DNA of 64,000 bases, from assembly GCF_916619195.1 (NCBI RefSeq), contig NZ_CAKAKL010000008.1:124001-188000 (forward strand), in the 5' to 3' direction. Below are positions 63,028 through 64,000 of this stretch, piece after piece; the stretch's first letter is position 1; every line of letters starts with the position of its first letter. The notes under the pieces are model-generated. The model was not told the DNA's origin and ran no database searches. It was given only the letters and a program-made list of their open reading frames with translations. This DNA comes from Inquilinus sp. Marseille-Q2685. GTDB taxonomy: Bacteria; Pseudomonadota; Alphaproteobacteria; DSM-16000; Inquilinaceae. The translations under genes and the position numbers were made by a program.

Positions 63028-64000
63028 ATGATGCCGTCAGCCGACGAGACCGGCGGAACCGAGGCTGGCCCGGGCGAGGTCGACGCCGCAGGGCCTGCTT
63101 TCGCGGTGATGAACGGCCGAAAGCTGGCGTTCAGCGAGCCGCGGCAGGAGATCTACGAACTGAACGATACGGCGGCCTACATCTGGTACCGCCTGGCCGA
63201 TGGCGACGCGCCGGCGGCCATCATCGACGGCCTGGCCGGACTCGGGATTTCGCCGGAGACCGCGGACGCCTATGTCCGCGACGCGCTGGCCGTCTGGGCC
63301 AGGCTCGCCGGCGCCGGCAGGGCCGGCTTGGGCACGGCAGCCAGAGGCGGTGCGCAGCCTCAGGTCATCCACGTCGCCGGGCTGGTCGTCCGGATTCGAT
63401 ACGACCGCCCGTCCCTGGCGCGGATCGTCGCGCCCGCCTTCGCCCATCTCGCAGCGAAATCCCCCGCCGCGCACGAGGTCGCCCGGGCGGATGTGTCGCT
63501 CGAGATCCTTGCCGAGGGGACCCGGTTCCGATTGCAGGCGGATGGTGTGGGCCTGGACGCATGGGGCCTGGACGAGCTCCTTCCGGCCCTGAAGGCACAG
63601 CTCACCGCGGCTGTTCTGGCCCACGGCCGGTATGCGCTGGCGATCCATGCGGCGGCCTTGGCGCACCGCGATCGCATGCTGCTGCTCGGCGGGGAGGCCG
63701 GGGCGGGCAAGACGACCCTCGCGCTGGCCTTGGCGCATGCCGGCTTCGGCTATGCCGGCGACGACATCGCCCTGCTGACGCCGACCGGCCGGGTGGCCGG
63801 GGTGCCGTTCGCCGCGGCGGTCAAGTCCGACGCCTGGGGGTTGGTCTCGTGGTTCCGGCCGGAATTGGAGACGGTCCGAACCTGCCTGAGATCGGATGGG
63901 CAGCATGTCCGCTATCTGCCGCCGTCCGCCCCTCCGGTGATCGAGCCCCTGCCGCTCGGCTGGGTGGTGCTGCTGCGCCGGCAGCCACGCCGCGCCGCGG
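63028..64000 (+). CDS. PqqD-like/HprK-like kinase fusion (partial, C-terminus outside window)
   Basis: About 324 residues are visible. The N-terminal 95 residues (FAVMNGRKLAFSEPRQEIYE, LNDTAAYIWYRLADGDAP, IIDGLAGLGISPETADAYVR) match the PqqD-type RiPP recognition fold. After a linker, a kinase-like part has the P-loop GGEAGAGKTT (221-230) in a helix-strand setting, LALALAHAGFGYAGDDIALL with the paired aspartates of HprK-type kinases, and GVPFAAAVKSDAWGLVSWF. ATG 63028 or 63031 may be used; GCGAGG sits just before. HprK-like enzymes phosphorylate serine, and some lasso-peptide clusters use one to modify the precursor. The window ends before the domain is complete. Confidence 0.82.
   Translation, partial: MMPSADETGGTEAGPGEVDAAGPAFAVMNGRKLAFSEPRQEIYELNDTAAYIWYRLADGDAPAAIIDGLAGLGISPETADAYVRDALAVWARLAGAGRAGLGTAARGGAQPQVIHVAGLVVRIRYDRPSLARIVAPAFAHLAAKSPAAHEVARADVSLEILAEGTRFRLQADGVGLDAWGLDELLPALKAQLTAAVLAHGRYALAIHAAALAHRDRMLLLGGEAGAGKTTLALALAHAGFGYAGDDIALLTPTGRVAGVPFAAAVKSDAWGLVSWFRPELETVRTCLRSDGQHVRYLPPSAPPVIEPLPLGWVVLLRRQPRRAA

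Overview
The window is GC-rich chromosomal DNA from an alphaproteobacterium. The evidence is the uniformly high GC, the large set of LysR, LacI, GntR, XRE and LuxR regulators, two sugar-type ABC cassettes, and a cobalamin-dependent ribonucleotide reductase of alphaproteobacterial type. Rhodospirillales relatives such as Inquilinus would fit, but the genus is a guess. I saw no rRNA, tRNA, CRISPR array or prophage. The region reads as an accessory and catabolic stretch rather than a housekeeping core.

Layout. 1-5.3 kb: a truncated LysR regulator divergent from an EamA exporter, then two large RTX calcium-binding proteins and a SnoaL-like protein. 5.5-7.8 kb: a probable 2,2-dialkylglycine decarboxylase (dgdA) divergent from its LysR regulator. 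7.9-13.8 kb: an ABC sugar cassette with a GH4 glycosidase, divergent from a LacI regulator, with two perfect palindromic operators between them. 13.7-15.7 kb: a second tandem pair of RTX proteins. 15.9-19 kb: an alpha/beta hydrolase, an amidase and a YcgN-type cysteine-cluster protein. 19-21 kb: a three-gene ExbB-like membrane operon. 21.2-23.3 kb: a NarL-type two-component system. 23.5-29.4 kb: a homocysteine methyltransferase-like gene, then a DHDPS-like aldolase/GntR/ABC cassette. 29.5-32 kb: an acidic orphan protein and a hydantoinase-A-like gene. 32.2-33.8 kb: an IS110-family (IS1111-like) element inserted in a dispersed palindromic repeat. 33.9-37.2 kb: a purine permease and adenine deaminase. 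37.6-48.7 kb: a PhoX-like protein, DUF3237, regulators, acetyltransferases, a serine hydrolase, an S10 peptidase and an L,D-transpeptidase. 48.8-52.3 kb: an EF-G-like GTPase and cytosine deaminase. 52.9-55.2 kb: the fifth and largest RTX protein. 55.4-58 kb: a LuxR regulator, acetyltransferases and a VOC protein. 58.5-62.2 kb: nrdJ. 62.7-64 kb: a small Gly/Pro/His-rich peptide gene followed by a PqqD-HprK-like fusion cut by the window edge.

The catabolic genes suggest uptake and breakdown of glycosides, sugar acids, amino-acid analogues and nucleobases. Five RTX proteins share one C-terminal module and presumably leave by a type I secretion system encoded elsewhere. At least four families of palindromic dispersed repeats occupy intergenic spaces. 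One is split by the IS, and an uninterrupted copy 15 kb away fixes the IS ends to the base.

The most interesting locus is at the right edge. A Tat-like leader peptide ending in serine sits directly upstream of a protein that joins a PqqD-like peptide-binding domain to an HprK-like kinase domain. This resembles the start of a RiPP-type biosynthetic cluster that may involve peptide phosphorylation. The rest lies outside the window.
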